From Asterias amurensis (Eukaryota; Echinodermata; Asteroidea; Forcipulatida; Asteriidae): a stretch of DNA of 64,000 bases. The position numbers were made by a program, and so were the translations under genes. The notes beneath the pieces were generated by a model. The model saw nothing but the letters and a program-made list of their open reading frames with translations, was not told where the DNA came from and ran no database searches. Each line of letters starts with the position of its first letter. Positions within the stretch are counted from its first letter, which is position 1. The DNA lies in the NCBI RefSeq assembly GCF_032118995.1, contig NC_092665.1, positions 6,133,501 to 6,197,500 of the forward strand. The letters are read 5' to 3'. Of the stretch, positions 45,690 through 56,162 are shown piece after piece.

Positions 45690-46030
45690 GTGGTATGAAA
45701 GGCGGGAACGTACCCCAAGCCACATACCCCCCTCTACCGCTGATGTATATGCAACAAACATCGGTGCCTGGTGGAGTATCTGGTGAGCCACATAGAGGAG
45801 GAGGAGGAGGAGGAGGAAGAGGAGGAAAGAGTCACAGAGGAGGTCAAGGTCACAGAGGTGGGAATCAAGGTCAGGGAGGTCAAGGACAAAAGAGAGGAGG
45901 AGGTGGTCGTGGGGGTCAAGGTGGTGAAAATCAAAGAGGGCGGAATCCTACACAGTGCTTAAGCATAGGGCCAGAATCCTACACAATGCTTAAGCATAGG
46001 GCCAGAATCCTACTCAATGCTAAAGCATAG
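45605..46030 (+). CDS. Truncated RGG tail of copy 1 fused to minisatellite
   Basis: In the frame of the RING gene, sequence after the TAG encodes a lysine-rich stretch, YPPLPLMYMQQ, then Gly/Arg/Gln-rich repeats to GGENQRGR. At 45942/45943 it runs into the 31-bp minisatellite and ends 29 codons later at 46030. This chimeric end is a product of the duplication. Without the natural 3' end this copy probably has altered mRNA processing. Confidence 0.7.
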   Translation, partial: PKNKKKCSQEKTSEAETDSTKGPNLASGGGMKGGNVPQATYPPLPLMYMQQTSVPGGVSGEPHRGGGGGGGRGGKSHRGGQGHRGGNQGQGGQGQKRGGGGRGGQGGENQRGRNPTQCLSIGPESYTMLKHRARILLNAKA

Positions 46031-46314
46031 GGCCAGAATCCTACTCAATGCTAAAGCATAGGGCCAGAATCCTACACAGTGCTAAAGCATAGGGACAGAA
46101 TCCTACACAGTGCTGAAGCATAGGGCCAGAATAAAGCATTAAAGAGGAAGAACCTTAATCAATGCAATGCAAATTAAAGTCGACAAAATTAATTCAATTT
46201 AATATAAAACAGGTTTATTGAAAAAATCCATCGCAATTACAAAACTGAGTTCCACATATTAATGTCAAATAATCACATAAAAAACAAATTTAAAGGTTGC
46301 GTTTAACCATAGAG

Positions 46315-48490
46315 CTATACATATTGAATAATAATATTAATAATAATAATAATCTAAATTTATATAGCGCTAACTTGCTCTGTGTTTTGAAGCCACCCTG
46401 GGCACAGACATGTTTGATGTGTTGCATGACTATGACACGATTTTAATTCACATTGACGCTTTTTTTTTATTTGGCGTGTGCGCTTTCGTACGCAACTGCC
46501 CATTAGCGTCTGTCTGCGCTACGAAAACTTAAAATAGTATACATGCCTTTTAAACATGACGCAAATGACGCTCGCAGTTTGGACGCTCATCAGCAGATTG
46601 TGCGTTTACTTTTGCTGCATCTTATGGTTCGATGACACATAGAAAATAACAAATGCACTATCATGCAAATAGCCGTACAATTGCCGTACAAAATATCAAG
46701 CTTTTTTGTATTCGTTTGTACATGATATAATGTATAATGGGGTGTTAGCGCTCTAGTCACATCAATATATATAGCTCTATGCATTTAACAGAAATCTGTC
46801 ATAATAATAGAAAGTGCTTCCAACTTTGAAATTGTTTTGAACTTGAACCTTTTTCTTGTGAGAAAATTGTCTGACCAAGGTCCTATTATGGGTGAGCATT
46901 CATTGCTCACTCAAAGTTATGTATCCCAAAAACCGTTTTTGTGTGAAAATGTATTGAACATTTTAAACAACAGTTTGTGAGAAGTAATTTGTTTGCCAAG
47001 CAAGTGTGTTTACCAACATTTTGTTGCAATTCCATGGTAGCTAAAGATTGACAGCCACTGTTGAACAATGGCAAAAGACCATCACTTGCTACAAACTTAA
47101 ATCTCCTGCCATGTTTAATTTACATGTTCACCGCAGGGTTACAGGGCACATCTCTTGAATGTCACATAATGCAGGTTTCTGTCACTAATTACTTTCTACT
47201 AGAGAGGCATAACAAGATTTTGAGATGTTAATAACACAATGATACTATGAAAAGCATTGTATGGAAAAGAGATTTAAAAAGCATTCATAAATACCTCAGA
47301 CAGTTTCTCTACTCCTATTGGTGGAGAGCGCGTCACATGGGGGTGTTTAAATGGTTGATAATGACCAGTGTTTATAACTGGCTGGCCTCTGCACAAGATT
47401 ATCACGCAAAATGCAATTCATAGCTATTAGAAACAGCGCGTAATCTACTTCTAAGTGCGCGCACGTAATCTATTTCTAAGCTTGCGCGCGTAAACACAAC
47501 CCACGCACAACAGACTCTCCACAAAGGTTTTGAAAAAAATATTTCAAAACTCAAATTTTAAACGGTCAAAGTGTCTGTAATTGTATTTTTGTAATGTTTT
47601 CTAACAAAAGGGCATTTATGATTCGGAATAAAAAAGTAGTGACTCTTTCTTAAATGTCCGTTTAAACCTTGCAGGGTCATTGCCATGCGCTCAAGACCCT
47701 CGCCCGAGCCGATCACACGTAACAACCTGTCGCTACCCTTTTATTCCCTTATTAAAGGCACTGAACACTATTGGTAATTAACTTGGTAACAGGTAACGCT
47801 GAGCTGTTGATAGTATAAAACATTGTGAGAAATGGCTCCCTCTGAAATAACGTACTTTGTGAGACGAACAAAAATTTCTCACTCAAATATTTATTGAATT
47901 CAAGCAACTTCAACAACCGATTGAGTTCAAATTTTCACAGGTTTGTTTTTGTGTGCATTATGTTGACATACACCAAGTGAGAAGACTGGTTACCAAAGGT
48001 GTCCAGTGCCTTTAAAAGTTACATTGAATGTTTTTGTATGCTTTATTATTATTATTTTCAACCATGACATTTGATCATTGATATCAACATCCAAATAATA
48101 TAAAAATGGTCTAGTAAGTAGCTAGGAAACTGTTTCATGTAACATACATTATAGTATAATGGACTATCATTATTTAAAGGCAGTGGAGACTATTGGTAAT
48201 TGTCAAAGACTAGCCTTCACAGTTGGTGTATCTCAACATATGCATAAAATAACAAACCTTTTTTTCTCAAAAACTAAGGCACATCAGAGGAAGCCATTTC
48301 TCACAATGTTTTATACTATCAACCTCTCCCCATTACTCGCCACCAAGAAAGGTTTTATGCTAATAATTGTTTTGAGTAATTATCCAATAGTTTCCACTGC
48401 CTTTAAATAATAATAATAATAGTAATAATAAGACTTAAAATGCGCACATATCCACCCTGCTGGGTGTTCAAGGCGCATAAAATGATTGAG
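46315..48490 (+). repeat. Twin repeats in duplication copy 2
   Basis: LINE-tail-like segment 46315-46405, TTAA-type MITEs 47760-48017 (minus) and 48175-48410 (plus), and a LINE-tail-like segment 48413-48485. All match copy 1 at an offset of 6,795 bp. Between 46410 and 47755 no gene is recognised, as in copy 1 (39615-40960). Confidence 0.9.
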
Positions 48491-49634
48491 TTTTTTAAAC
48501 GCGTTTTACATAAGTACAAAATAAACATTTTTTAACATTAACTGCAATTTGAACATACTGTATTTTGTAGTATTCATGTCAAAAGTAACATTTTGACATG
48601 GGTATGTGATTTTTGTTTATACTTTTGCTGTTTTCCCCAAATATGAAATGAGGTTTCTGTCCCACAATATTTAAAAGCTGTAGAGACTATGCAGTATGCA
48701 TGAGAACTTTTACTGACAACTGGTCTGATACTCTTGTGTACCACCAGGGGGACTGTAGCCTTCATTGCTTCATAGATCCGCATTCAAAATGACTGGATTT
48801 TTTACCAGCCTGCAAATATCCCCTTCCAGGCGCTTCGAATCACGGCTATACCAAACTAGTGTCTAAGCCACGAAGGCCTTGACAAAAGGCTAGTGGGGCG
48901 GAGGAGTAGTTGCATTATTTCATGGTAGTCCAGCACTGCTTGAAGGTTGGTTTCTACATTTATACCTGCAGTTGGATATAATAAAGGAAAAATATGGGTG
49001 AATGAATGAATGAGTGGATAGATAGACGGATGAGTGCATGTAACTCAGAAATAAAATATCAATAATTTTGTTATTTATTAATTTAACTATTTATTTGCTT
49101 ATCTAATTTCTGGTTTATTGATTATTTGTTTATCAATTGATTGGTTGTTTTGATTGCTTTATTCATATTTAATCATCCTTTTATTGATGTAAAGGTATTT
49201 ATGTTAGAAAAGGAGTTAGTTTGATTAACTTTTCGTTGCTTGCGTTGTTATTTTATCAATTTGTTGACCTATTTTTTGTTTATCCATCCATATTTTGATT
49301 TATTTGTTGCTATATTTCTTGTTACATGTACCTTTCCAACTATTTATTCATTTACTTATTGTTACTTTTTGTTTACATTTTTTAATTAACAATTTGGTTA
49401 TTTATTTATTTATTTGCTTGTCTAATTTCTGGTGTTTGTTTTTGGTTTTGTTGTTTCAAGTTGTGCTTTTGTGTATACAGATTATTTATATTTACTTTTA
49501 ATTGTTTTTATTTTTCCAAAGAGAGTATATAATATAGTGAGTTTGCCTCCCTATGTGAGTGGATTAACAGGAGTTCGAGCTACAGAGTGTTTAATTATAC
49601 TTTTGTTGATCCTGCCCCCAATTTCCTGAAGCGT

Positions 49635-50675
49635 TTATAAACCATGATTTCTGAGTACACACTTTTAAGGTTTGTAAACCATGATTTCTGAGTGCACATT
49701 TTTTATGATTTGTAAACCAAGATTTGTGAGTACACGTTTTTATGGTTTATAAACCATGATTTGTGAGTGCCAAATTTATGGTTTTTAACCATGATTTGTG
49801 AGTGCGCATTTTTTAAGGTTTATAAACCATGGTTTGTGAGTGCACACTTTCATGGTTTGTAAACCATGATTTCTGAGTGCACATTTTTTATGGTTTGTAA
49901 ACCATGATTTGTGAGTGCACGTTTTTATGGTTTATAAACCATGATTTGTGAGTGCACACTTTTATGGTTTGTAAACCATGATTTGTGAGTGCAAATTTTT
50001 TATGGTTTGTAAACCATGATTTGTAAGTGCACATTTTTTTTATGGTTTACAAACAACGTTTTTGAGATGTTTTTTAAGAAATCTCGACTTTCATGGTTTA
50101 TAAACCATGTTTTTTAAGAAGTCTCGATTTTAATGGTTTACAAACCATGATCACAAACCATGATTTTATGGTTCATTTGTTATGGTTTATAAGCCATGAT
50201 TTGTAAACCAAGATTTTTATTCTTCAATTTTCATGGTTTATAAACCATATTTTTTAGATGTCTCAATTTTCATGGTTTATAAACCATGATCACAAACCAT
50301 GATTTTATGGTTCATTTGTTATGGTTTATAAACCATGATTTGTAAACCAAGATTTTTATTCTTCAATTTTCATGGTTTATAAACCATATTTTTTAGATGT
50401 CTCAATTTTCATGGTTTATAAACCATGATTTGTAAACCATGAATTTGATGCTTCATTTTTTATGGTTTATAAACCATGTTTTTAAGATGCGTAAATTTTC
50501 TTGGTTTATGAACCACGATTTGTAAATGTTTTTTGTATGTTCATGGTTTGTAAATCACAAACTTATACACAACAAACACTTTACTGGTATGTAAACCATA
50601 ACAGGATTTGGCAACAGTTTCTATGGTTTACATCTAATTGCTGTAAACCATGGTAAAAACATGCCTTAAAAGTGT
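49635..50675 (+). repeat. Palindromic minisatellite, copy 2
   Basis: Twin of 42840-43880 with the same unit order. A fast-mutating array with no copy-number change argues that the duplication is very recent or an assembly artefact. Confidence 0.93.
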
Positions 50676-50699
50676 CAAACAATTAATGGACAAACGGCG

Positions 50700-50914
50700 C
50701 CCCATAACTAACACGGTCGGCCATTTTTGGGAGTCAAATTTTTAGTGTTAGTTCGCACAGTAAAAGGAAAATCACGCAAATTCGAAGCAAACTTGTGTGG
50801 ATCATTGTATTCTACTTTTAAAACATCTTTCCAACCATATGCATTTTATAAAAAACGGTTACAAACGCTTTTAATAGACCAACTCGTCCGATCCAAGGCA
50901 ACGTGTTCCTTTAA
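50700..50914 (+). mobile_element. Family-B MITE fragment (copy 2)
   Basis: Twin of 43905-44119, ending GGCAACGTGTTCCTTTAA. Confidence 0.88.
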
Positions 50915-51481
50915 GTAAGTTAAGTATCTGATATAAAATAATTGACGTTGATCATTTAACAATTTGAGAGTGACCAGTTAAGACCACCGTGCACAAAATC
51001 AACTTCTTACCGAGAAAAGATGTCCATCAATGTTTCGGATCGGCATCATAAATCACCAGATCCGCGTCAAAACTAGCTGTAGACGACGCTTGCTTGCGAC
51101 GACGGCGGACGAGAGCATGCAGTGTACATCATGTTCATGTACACTGCATGCGTGTATGTGTATGGTAAGGTGTATGTTGGTACTCAGTTATTTTTGCATT
51201 GGCTTAACACAGCGACGTGAAGAGTACCAGTTGTATAGTGAGTAGAGTAGAGTAGAGTAGAATCCTACTCGTACATGTACCATAGGAAATCTGTTCACAT
51301 ATCTTGCACCAATTGGTGGTCTGTGGCAATACACTGCGCAAATTAAATTCGATAGCGCAAACTTGAACTTGTAAGAAATCAACATTGCGCGCCAATTTTA
51401 TAAGCGCGTTTTTAACAAAATTCAAACACTGTAATACTATCTTACAATATTCGTGCAACAGCAAGTTGTACAACATCGGAC

Positions 51482-52399
51482 ATGTCGTCCGTAGAATTTG
51501 CTCTTTCTTCCCACTTTGCCAGTCAACTGGAATGTGTAATTTGTATGGGAAAGTTGGTTGTGCCTAAACCTCTCACATGTGGGCATACATTTTGTCTGGG
51601 ATGTCTGGACGAAATCCTGGACGACAACGAACCTAGAATCGTCTGTCCCTTGTGTCGTGATGTGACCATTGTTCCATCAGAAGGAGTAGATGGGCTGACT
51701 ACGAATTTTGCTCTGCAGAGCCTTCTGGAGTCACTCAACCTGAATGCCGATGAAGTGGATGAACCAGAAGACGAGGAGAATGAGAGCACTCCGAAATCGG
51801 GCGAAGTAGAGGATGGTGAGTTGACAATGTGTGATTTGCACAAGGAAAAAATGAAGTTTTACTGCTCCACTTGTGAGCTTCTGATATGCCGTGACTGCAC
51901 TGTGGTCGACCAACCAAGACCAGACCACAAGTGTACCAATCTTGATGAGGCATACACTTGGAGGCAGCAGATCAATCAGAAGGAGTTACAGCTCGCCAAG
52001 GGGCTGATCAAGCTCACCAAGAAGTCGAGAGGGGTCCTTCTTGCCACAGTGGAGAATCTATATCAACGCTGCGACCAGGTGATTAACGAGATAGAGGTGC
52101 GTCGCCAGGAGGGAATGAAGATGCTCAACAACAAAGATGCCCTTATCAAGGAGTATCAGTGCAGTCTTGAAGAGCACACTCAAGACCTACTTGACCTGAC
52201 CCAACATGCTAAAGGTACCACCAAGATCGACGTTCTGGATCAATCCAAAAGTCTCGTGGAAACATTGTCATCTTATAGAGACAAACGACATGTGATGCTC
52301 GACACCCCGAGCAAGGTGCAGTACCCTATGTTTGTCGGGGCTGAGGAGGAAGTTCAAGGCTGGCCAAGACCGAGTGGTCCCAGAAAAGGTAATGCTTAG
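51482..52399 (+). CDS. RING/B-box/coiled-coil protein (TRIM-type E3 ligase), copy 2
   Basis: Its translation is the same 305 residues as copy 1, with the C3HC4 RING, the B-box 2 with Q at position 144, and the coiled coil. Its upstream 2.3 kb, including the palindrome at 51115, is also duplicated, so both copies have the same proximal promoter. The stop is TAG at 52397-52399 and the frame continues open to 52798. This copy keeps the natural C-terminal frame and 3' flank, so it is the better candidate for the functional gene. A role as a ubiquitin ligase is inferred from the RING; no substrate can be named. Confidence 0.92.
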   Translation: MSSVEFALSSHFASQLECVICMGKLVVPKPLTCGHTFCLGCLDEILDDNEPRIVCPLCRDVTIVPSEGVDGLTTNFALQSLLESLNLNADEVDEPEDEENESTPKSGEVEDGELTMCDLHKEKMKFYCSTCELLICRDCTVVDQPRPDHKCTNLDEAYTWRQQINQKELQLAKGLIKLTKKSRGVLLATVENLYQRCDQVINEIEVRRQEGMKMLNNKDALIKEYQCSLEEHTQDLLDLTQHAKGTTKIDVLDQSKSLVETLSSYRDKRHVMLDTPSKVQYPMFVGAEEEVQGWPRPSGPRKGNA

Positions 52400-52798
52400 C
52401 CAAAAAATAAGAAAAAATGTAGTCAAGAAAAAACAAGTGAAGCAGAAACTGACAGTACAAAAGGCCCAAATCTCGCTTCGGGAGGTGGTATGAAAGGCGG
52501 GAACGTACCCCAAGCCACATACCCCCCTCTACCGCTGATGTATATGCAACAAACATCGGTGCCTGGTGGAGTATCTGGTGAGCCACATAGAGGAGGAGGA
52601 GGAGGAGGAGGAAGAGGAGGAAAGAGTCACAGAGGAGGTCAAGGTCACAGAGGTGGGAATCAAGGTCAGGGAGGTCAAGGACAAAAGAGAGGAGGAGGTG
52701 GTCGTGGGGGTCAAGGTGGTGAAAATCAAAGAGGGCGGGGAGGTCAAGCTGGGAATAAAGGTCGTGGCATTGGACACCAAAAGAATAAAATATTTTGA
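52400..52798 (+). CDS. Complete Arg/Gly-rich C-terminal frame of copy 2
   Basis: After the TAG, 132 further codons stay open in the frame of the RING gene. They encode PKNKKKCSQEK, an acidic/serine stretch, YPPLPLMYMQQ, then RGG/GGQ-type repeats (GEPHRGG, GGQGHRGG, GGGGRGGQGG) and a basic end GHQKNKIF with TGA. RGG-rich tails bind RNA in other proteins. Translation would need splicing of 52389-52484, stop readthrough, or separate initiation at the ATG at 52490. Confidence 0.6.
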   Translation, partial: PKNKKKCSQEKTSEAETDSTKGPNLASGGGMKGGNVPQATYPPLPLMYMQQTSVPGGVSGEPHRGGGGGGGRGGKSHRGGQGHRGGNQGQGGQGQKRGGGGRGGQGGENQRGRGGQAGNKGRGIGHQKNKIF

Positions 52799-52847
52799 AA
52801 GTGAAAATGCCAAATGTACATAATGCATCGCAGATAGTTTATTGATT

Positions 52848-53398
52848 AAAGTCACCTGGAAGTGGTATTTTTTCAAAATAAAGCTTTTGTCACTAATATG
52901 TGTTTTGATGAGTGGAATGTGAATAAACAGTTAACTAAGGTTTAAAAAAAATCAGTTCTTATGTTATTTACAAATATAAGAGTAGACCCCGACCCGAGAG
53001 GGTGCTGTTCGTGACGTCAATCGAGGCAGACTTTGCCTGTAATGCGTAGAGTAAACACAATTGCAAAGTACATGTACGGACCAAGTCGTGAGTTTGTACG
53101 TTTCAATGCCGACCAGGTGTATTGCTGCTTAATGCAGAAAAACACTTTTTTAAATGTACCAACTCGCGACTTGGACGTACATGTATTTTGCACGTGTGTT
53201 TACTATACGCATTGCAGGCAAAGTCTGCCTCGATTGAGGTCACAAAAGGGGTAGGCGGAGTCAGCCCCCCGAAATACTTTATATATTTTTTAAACATATA
53301 AATTGTGAGAAACAATTACTAAAAAAATTGTTTTATTGTTCGTAAGCATATACTCTTGTGTTTGAAAGGAAAAAAAAAAATAAAAATTCCAGGTGAGT
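52848..53398. mobile_element. MITE with AGTCACCTGGAA ends, containing a palindrome
   Basis: The left end AAAGTCACCTGGAAGTGG and right end AAAATTCCAGGTGAG are inverted. The core 53010-53260 is a foldback: CAATCGAGGCAGACTTTGCC with GGCAAAGTCTGCCTCGATTG, and GTACATGTACGGACCAAGTC with ACTTGGACGTACATGT. The right flank block matches 7297-7386 in reverse. Confidence 0.8.
52877..52882 (+). terminator. Poly(A) signal AATAAA downstream of RING gene copy 2
   Basis: AATAAA lies 79 bp after the stop of the RGG frame and is followed by a GT-rich TGTGTTTTGATGAGTGG. It is inside the left end of the 52848 MITE and outside the duplicated unit, so copy 1 lacks it. Confidence 0.55.
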
Positions 53399-53399
53399 T

Positions 53400-53990
53400 A
53401 AAAAAAAAATTTCATGTCGAGAATTAACGTTTAAGAAATTAGTTTTGTTGCGCATTTAATTTAAATTGCCAATTCCAATTAGTTTCGGAATTAAGGTGCT
53501 CAAAAGTGGCGTGGAACCCCCCTTCAAGTGCGAGTGATTCGCGCCGTTGAATATTTTTATGTTTTGATAAAAGTTTTAATTTACAGCATGTACATTGTGT
53601 TTGCGAAGAATGCACATGTCATGAACGTATCTTTTAAATATCTTCTTAGAAATAATTAACATTATTCATTATTGGGCGTTTCATGCCAAGCTGTCAATCA
53701 CCCTAGACTCAAGCTTCAGATTGTCTGGGGTATTTATAAATTGATATTTGTTTCTTTGGTTAATATTATTAAACAAGCAAAGTTGTCTTTGATTTTAAAA
53801 ACATTTTTGGCACATATTTGCTGAAATTGTTTGATGCAGCTTCATTTTTTTCAGTATAAATAAGAATTTTAAGTTTGATATATAGTATAACTCTTTCCTT
53901 GCTATCTCTGTCCAACATGTAAAATAAGTTTAAGTTTGAAAAATAGTATAATAGATATTAAATTTGCATCGGGGATAAAGAATATTAATT
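53400..53990. other. No gene recognised
   Basis: AT-rich sequence with no coding match or clear repeat. Confidence 0.5.
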
Positions 53991-53995
53991 TTGTG

Positions 53996-54211
53996 TTTTT
54001 ACCCATATACACTGATGTGGGTTACCCGAGTTCTGTGAAAAAATCACAGGCATATGATAAAAGCAGTGTCATGGCAACTAGTTGGTATGACACTGATTTA
54101 GAATTGCAATGGTCGTTGGTTCGAATCCCACCTGAGTAATATTTTTTTCACAGAACTCGGGTAAATACTGGGTATGCAGTGCTAAAACACACATCGGGGT
54201 ATATGGGTTCC
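53996..54211 (+). mobile_element. MITE with tRNA-like core, copy 2
   Basis: The ends are TTTTTACCCATATACACTGA and ACATCGGGGTATATGGG. The core has the B-box GGTTCGAATCC at 54118-54128 and the inverted pair ACCCGAGTTCTGTGAAAA / TTTTCACAGAACTCGGGTAA. It is the plus-orientation relative of 5458-5778. Confidence 0.75.
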
Positions 54212-54214
54212 CCA

Positions 54215-54370
54215 CCCCCCCCAAAAAAAAAAAAAAATAAATAAATAAATACCCCCCCCCCCAAAAAAAAAAAAAGTATATATATATATATATATAAAAA
54301 CAATATATATGTACAAATAATATTAATAGTAATAATAATAATAATAATATTAATAATAATAATACTCCCC
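54215..54370 (+). repeat. Poly-C/poly-A, (AT)n and (TAA)n microsatellites
   Basis: A compound simple repeat: C-runs followed by A-runs, TATATATATATA at 54277-54294, and TAATAATAA at 54320-54364. Minus-strand frames across it are artefacts. Confidence 0.9.
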
Positions 54371-54984
54371 AGGGAGCTGAGAAACATTAAAAAGGGACTG
54401 TTATTGGTCCTATGACCAGGGCACTCAGTAAGCGCATTGATACGGTTATTGTGAAATACGCTAAATAAGAATTTGTTATTATTATTATTATTAAAAAAGA
54501 GTAAAAATAAAATAAAATAAAATAACAAGATAAACTATTATATTCGTCCCATAAGTTTGAGTTACGAGTGTTACTGTATATACCAGCCAAATCAGTAAAA
54601 TATTGCGTTAGTTAATGCATGTATTAAAGAAGCCTTCAAAAAAGTGTTATTGTATTAAAGAAGCCTTCAAAAAAAGTGTTATTAAATGAGTGTTGTAAGA
54701 AGAGTTCTTTTTAAAGCAAAATATATCGTCGCTCTTTACGAACCAACAAAACAGCCACTTCAGATGAAATATGGGTTACGAGAAAATCGGGTTTTACGAA
54801 ATGGGAGTATTGAAACGCTAAATTTTAGAGGTTTATACTCACAATTTCTTGCAAAAATTTCCAGGATGGTTGCAAAGGGTTTACTTTTAACAGAACACGT
54901 GAATATTTTATCGGTACTTTAGTTTGAATTGAGATAATCAAAAGTAATTAACTCTTTCGGTTCGTAAAAGCATTTTTTACTGTG

Positions 54985-55255
54985 CACGCAATCTATTAGA
55001 TTGAATTGTCAATCTTTCACAGATTGCCGTTGGGGTACAATCTGTCCGGATTGAAAATCAATCTTTATTTAGAGTGAAAATTTTCAATCTAAAACGATTG
55101 GAATTTCAAACTATTAGATTGAATATTTCAATAAATTTTCAATCGAATTTGGATTGAAAAAAATTCAATCTTGACTGAGATTGAACTATTTCAATCTAAT
55201 AGTTTGAAATGTTCAATCATTAAAAGATTGAAAATTCTCAGTCCAAATCAGTATT
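54985..55255. repeat. Cluster of TTTCAATC/GATTGAAA motifs, left
   Basis: About 20 copies of CAATCT, TTCAATC or their complements lie in 270 bp, often as inverted pairs (AGATTGAAATAG-like around 55195). A matching cluster is at 59055-59230. Such subterminal motif clusters are typical of DNA transposon ends. Confidence 0.65.
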
Positions 55256-55489
55256 GGAAGTCAACATACACAAGTTGTACAATTTAACAAAAATTCCATG
55301 TCCACAGAACAGTATTCTTAATTCAATGCATTGTTGCTTTAATTCAATTCAATTCGATTCAGTACATTAAACTCAATAAATACATTCAATTCAAGTAACA
55401 CAGTAAATTACAATTAAGTTTAGGCAGTCCCCAGCTATTAATTGCTTGAAATGGGTTAATGATCTTGATTAATTACTTAGGCCCAATTT

Positions 55490-55640
55490 CATAAAGCTGC
55501 TTAGACAACGAATTGCTTAACAGTTTTCTGCGTAGCAAAATTGTACAGGGTACCAGTAAAAAATGGTACATGTGCGATGGTTTCTTTGCTGGAAACCACG
55601 ATTTTGCTGTGCTAAGCTACTTTTCACTGACTTCACTTAA
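55490..55640 (+). mobile_element. Foldback MITE fragment related to 19668-19927
   Basis: GGCCCAATTTCATAAAGCTG, CAGGGTACCAGTAAAAAATG and the later GGAAACCACGATTTTGCTG follow the order of the GGGCCCAATTTCAT family. The right terminus is lost. Confidence 0.6.
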
Positions 55641-56162
55641 TTCAATTTCAGTAAAAAAAACTCCCCTCAGTTTTGAACTGTTCTAAGTCCAATACTTTTA
55701 TATTACCAAATAAATATTTCTCATGTTAAGCTCCAAAAAGATCATTTCGACAAACTCTTTTTGAGGAATAGTTTAAACAGGGAGTAGGGGATGAACAAAA
55801 CAATTAAAAGCTCCCATGTTGATGCTCGCTCTGTACACAAATTGTAGTGAGCATTTTGTTGCAATAATTTAAACAAATAATAGATTAAAACAAAATGTTC
55901 ATCGTTTACCTTTTTGAACCAACCTATGCCCCAAACCATTTTACTTTTATTCTCAATCCCATTGGCCACAACACAATAGTAAAATAATATTATTAAAAAG
56001 TTCAAAATTCTAAAAATTGAAGATTATTTTTCCAAAAAAATCATGTTTTAATTATACACTCTCAGCAGTTCCAACAAACGTTAATGAGTCAATAATGCAG
56101 GGTTTTAACTTGTTTTATTGAGGTCTTGAGTACTTTAAGGAGGCTTATCACTACACCAAACA

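Larger units (their letters stand above)
39148..45942 (+). repeat. Tandem segmental duplication, copy 1 (6,795 bp)
   Basis: Every feature here recurs 6,795 bp to the right, and I saw no difference in the stretches compared. The left border lies in the 31-bp minisatellite. The right border lies inside the arginine-glycine-rich tail of the RING gene. One G (45943) is shared by both borders. Confidence 0.95.
45943..52737 (+). repeat. Tandem segmental duplication, copy 2 (6,795 bp)
   Basis: This is a second copy of 39148-45942, starting GAATCCTACACAGTGCTTAA directly after the truncated RING-gene tail. Unlike copy 1, its right end continues into the natural end of the gene. Confidence 0.95.

Noticed and set aside
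45695-46030. Independent glycine-rich 111-codon gene
   Set aside because: It is in frame with the upstream RING gene and its end is made of minisatellite at the duplication junction.
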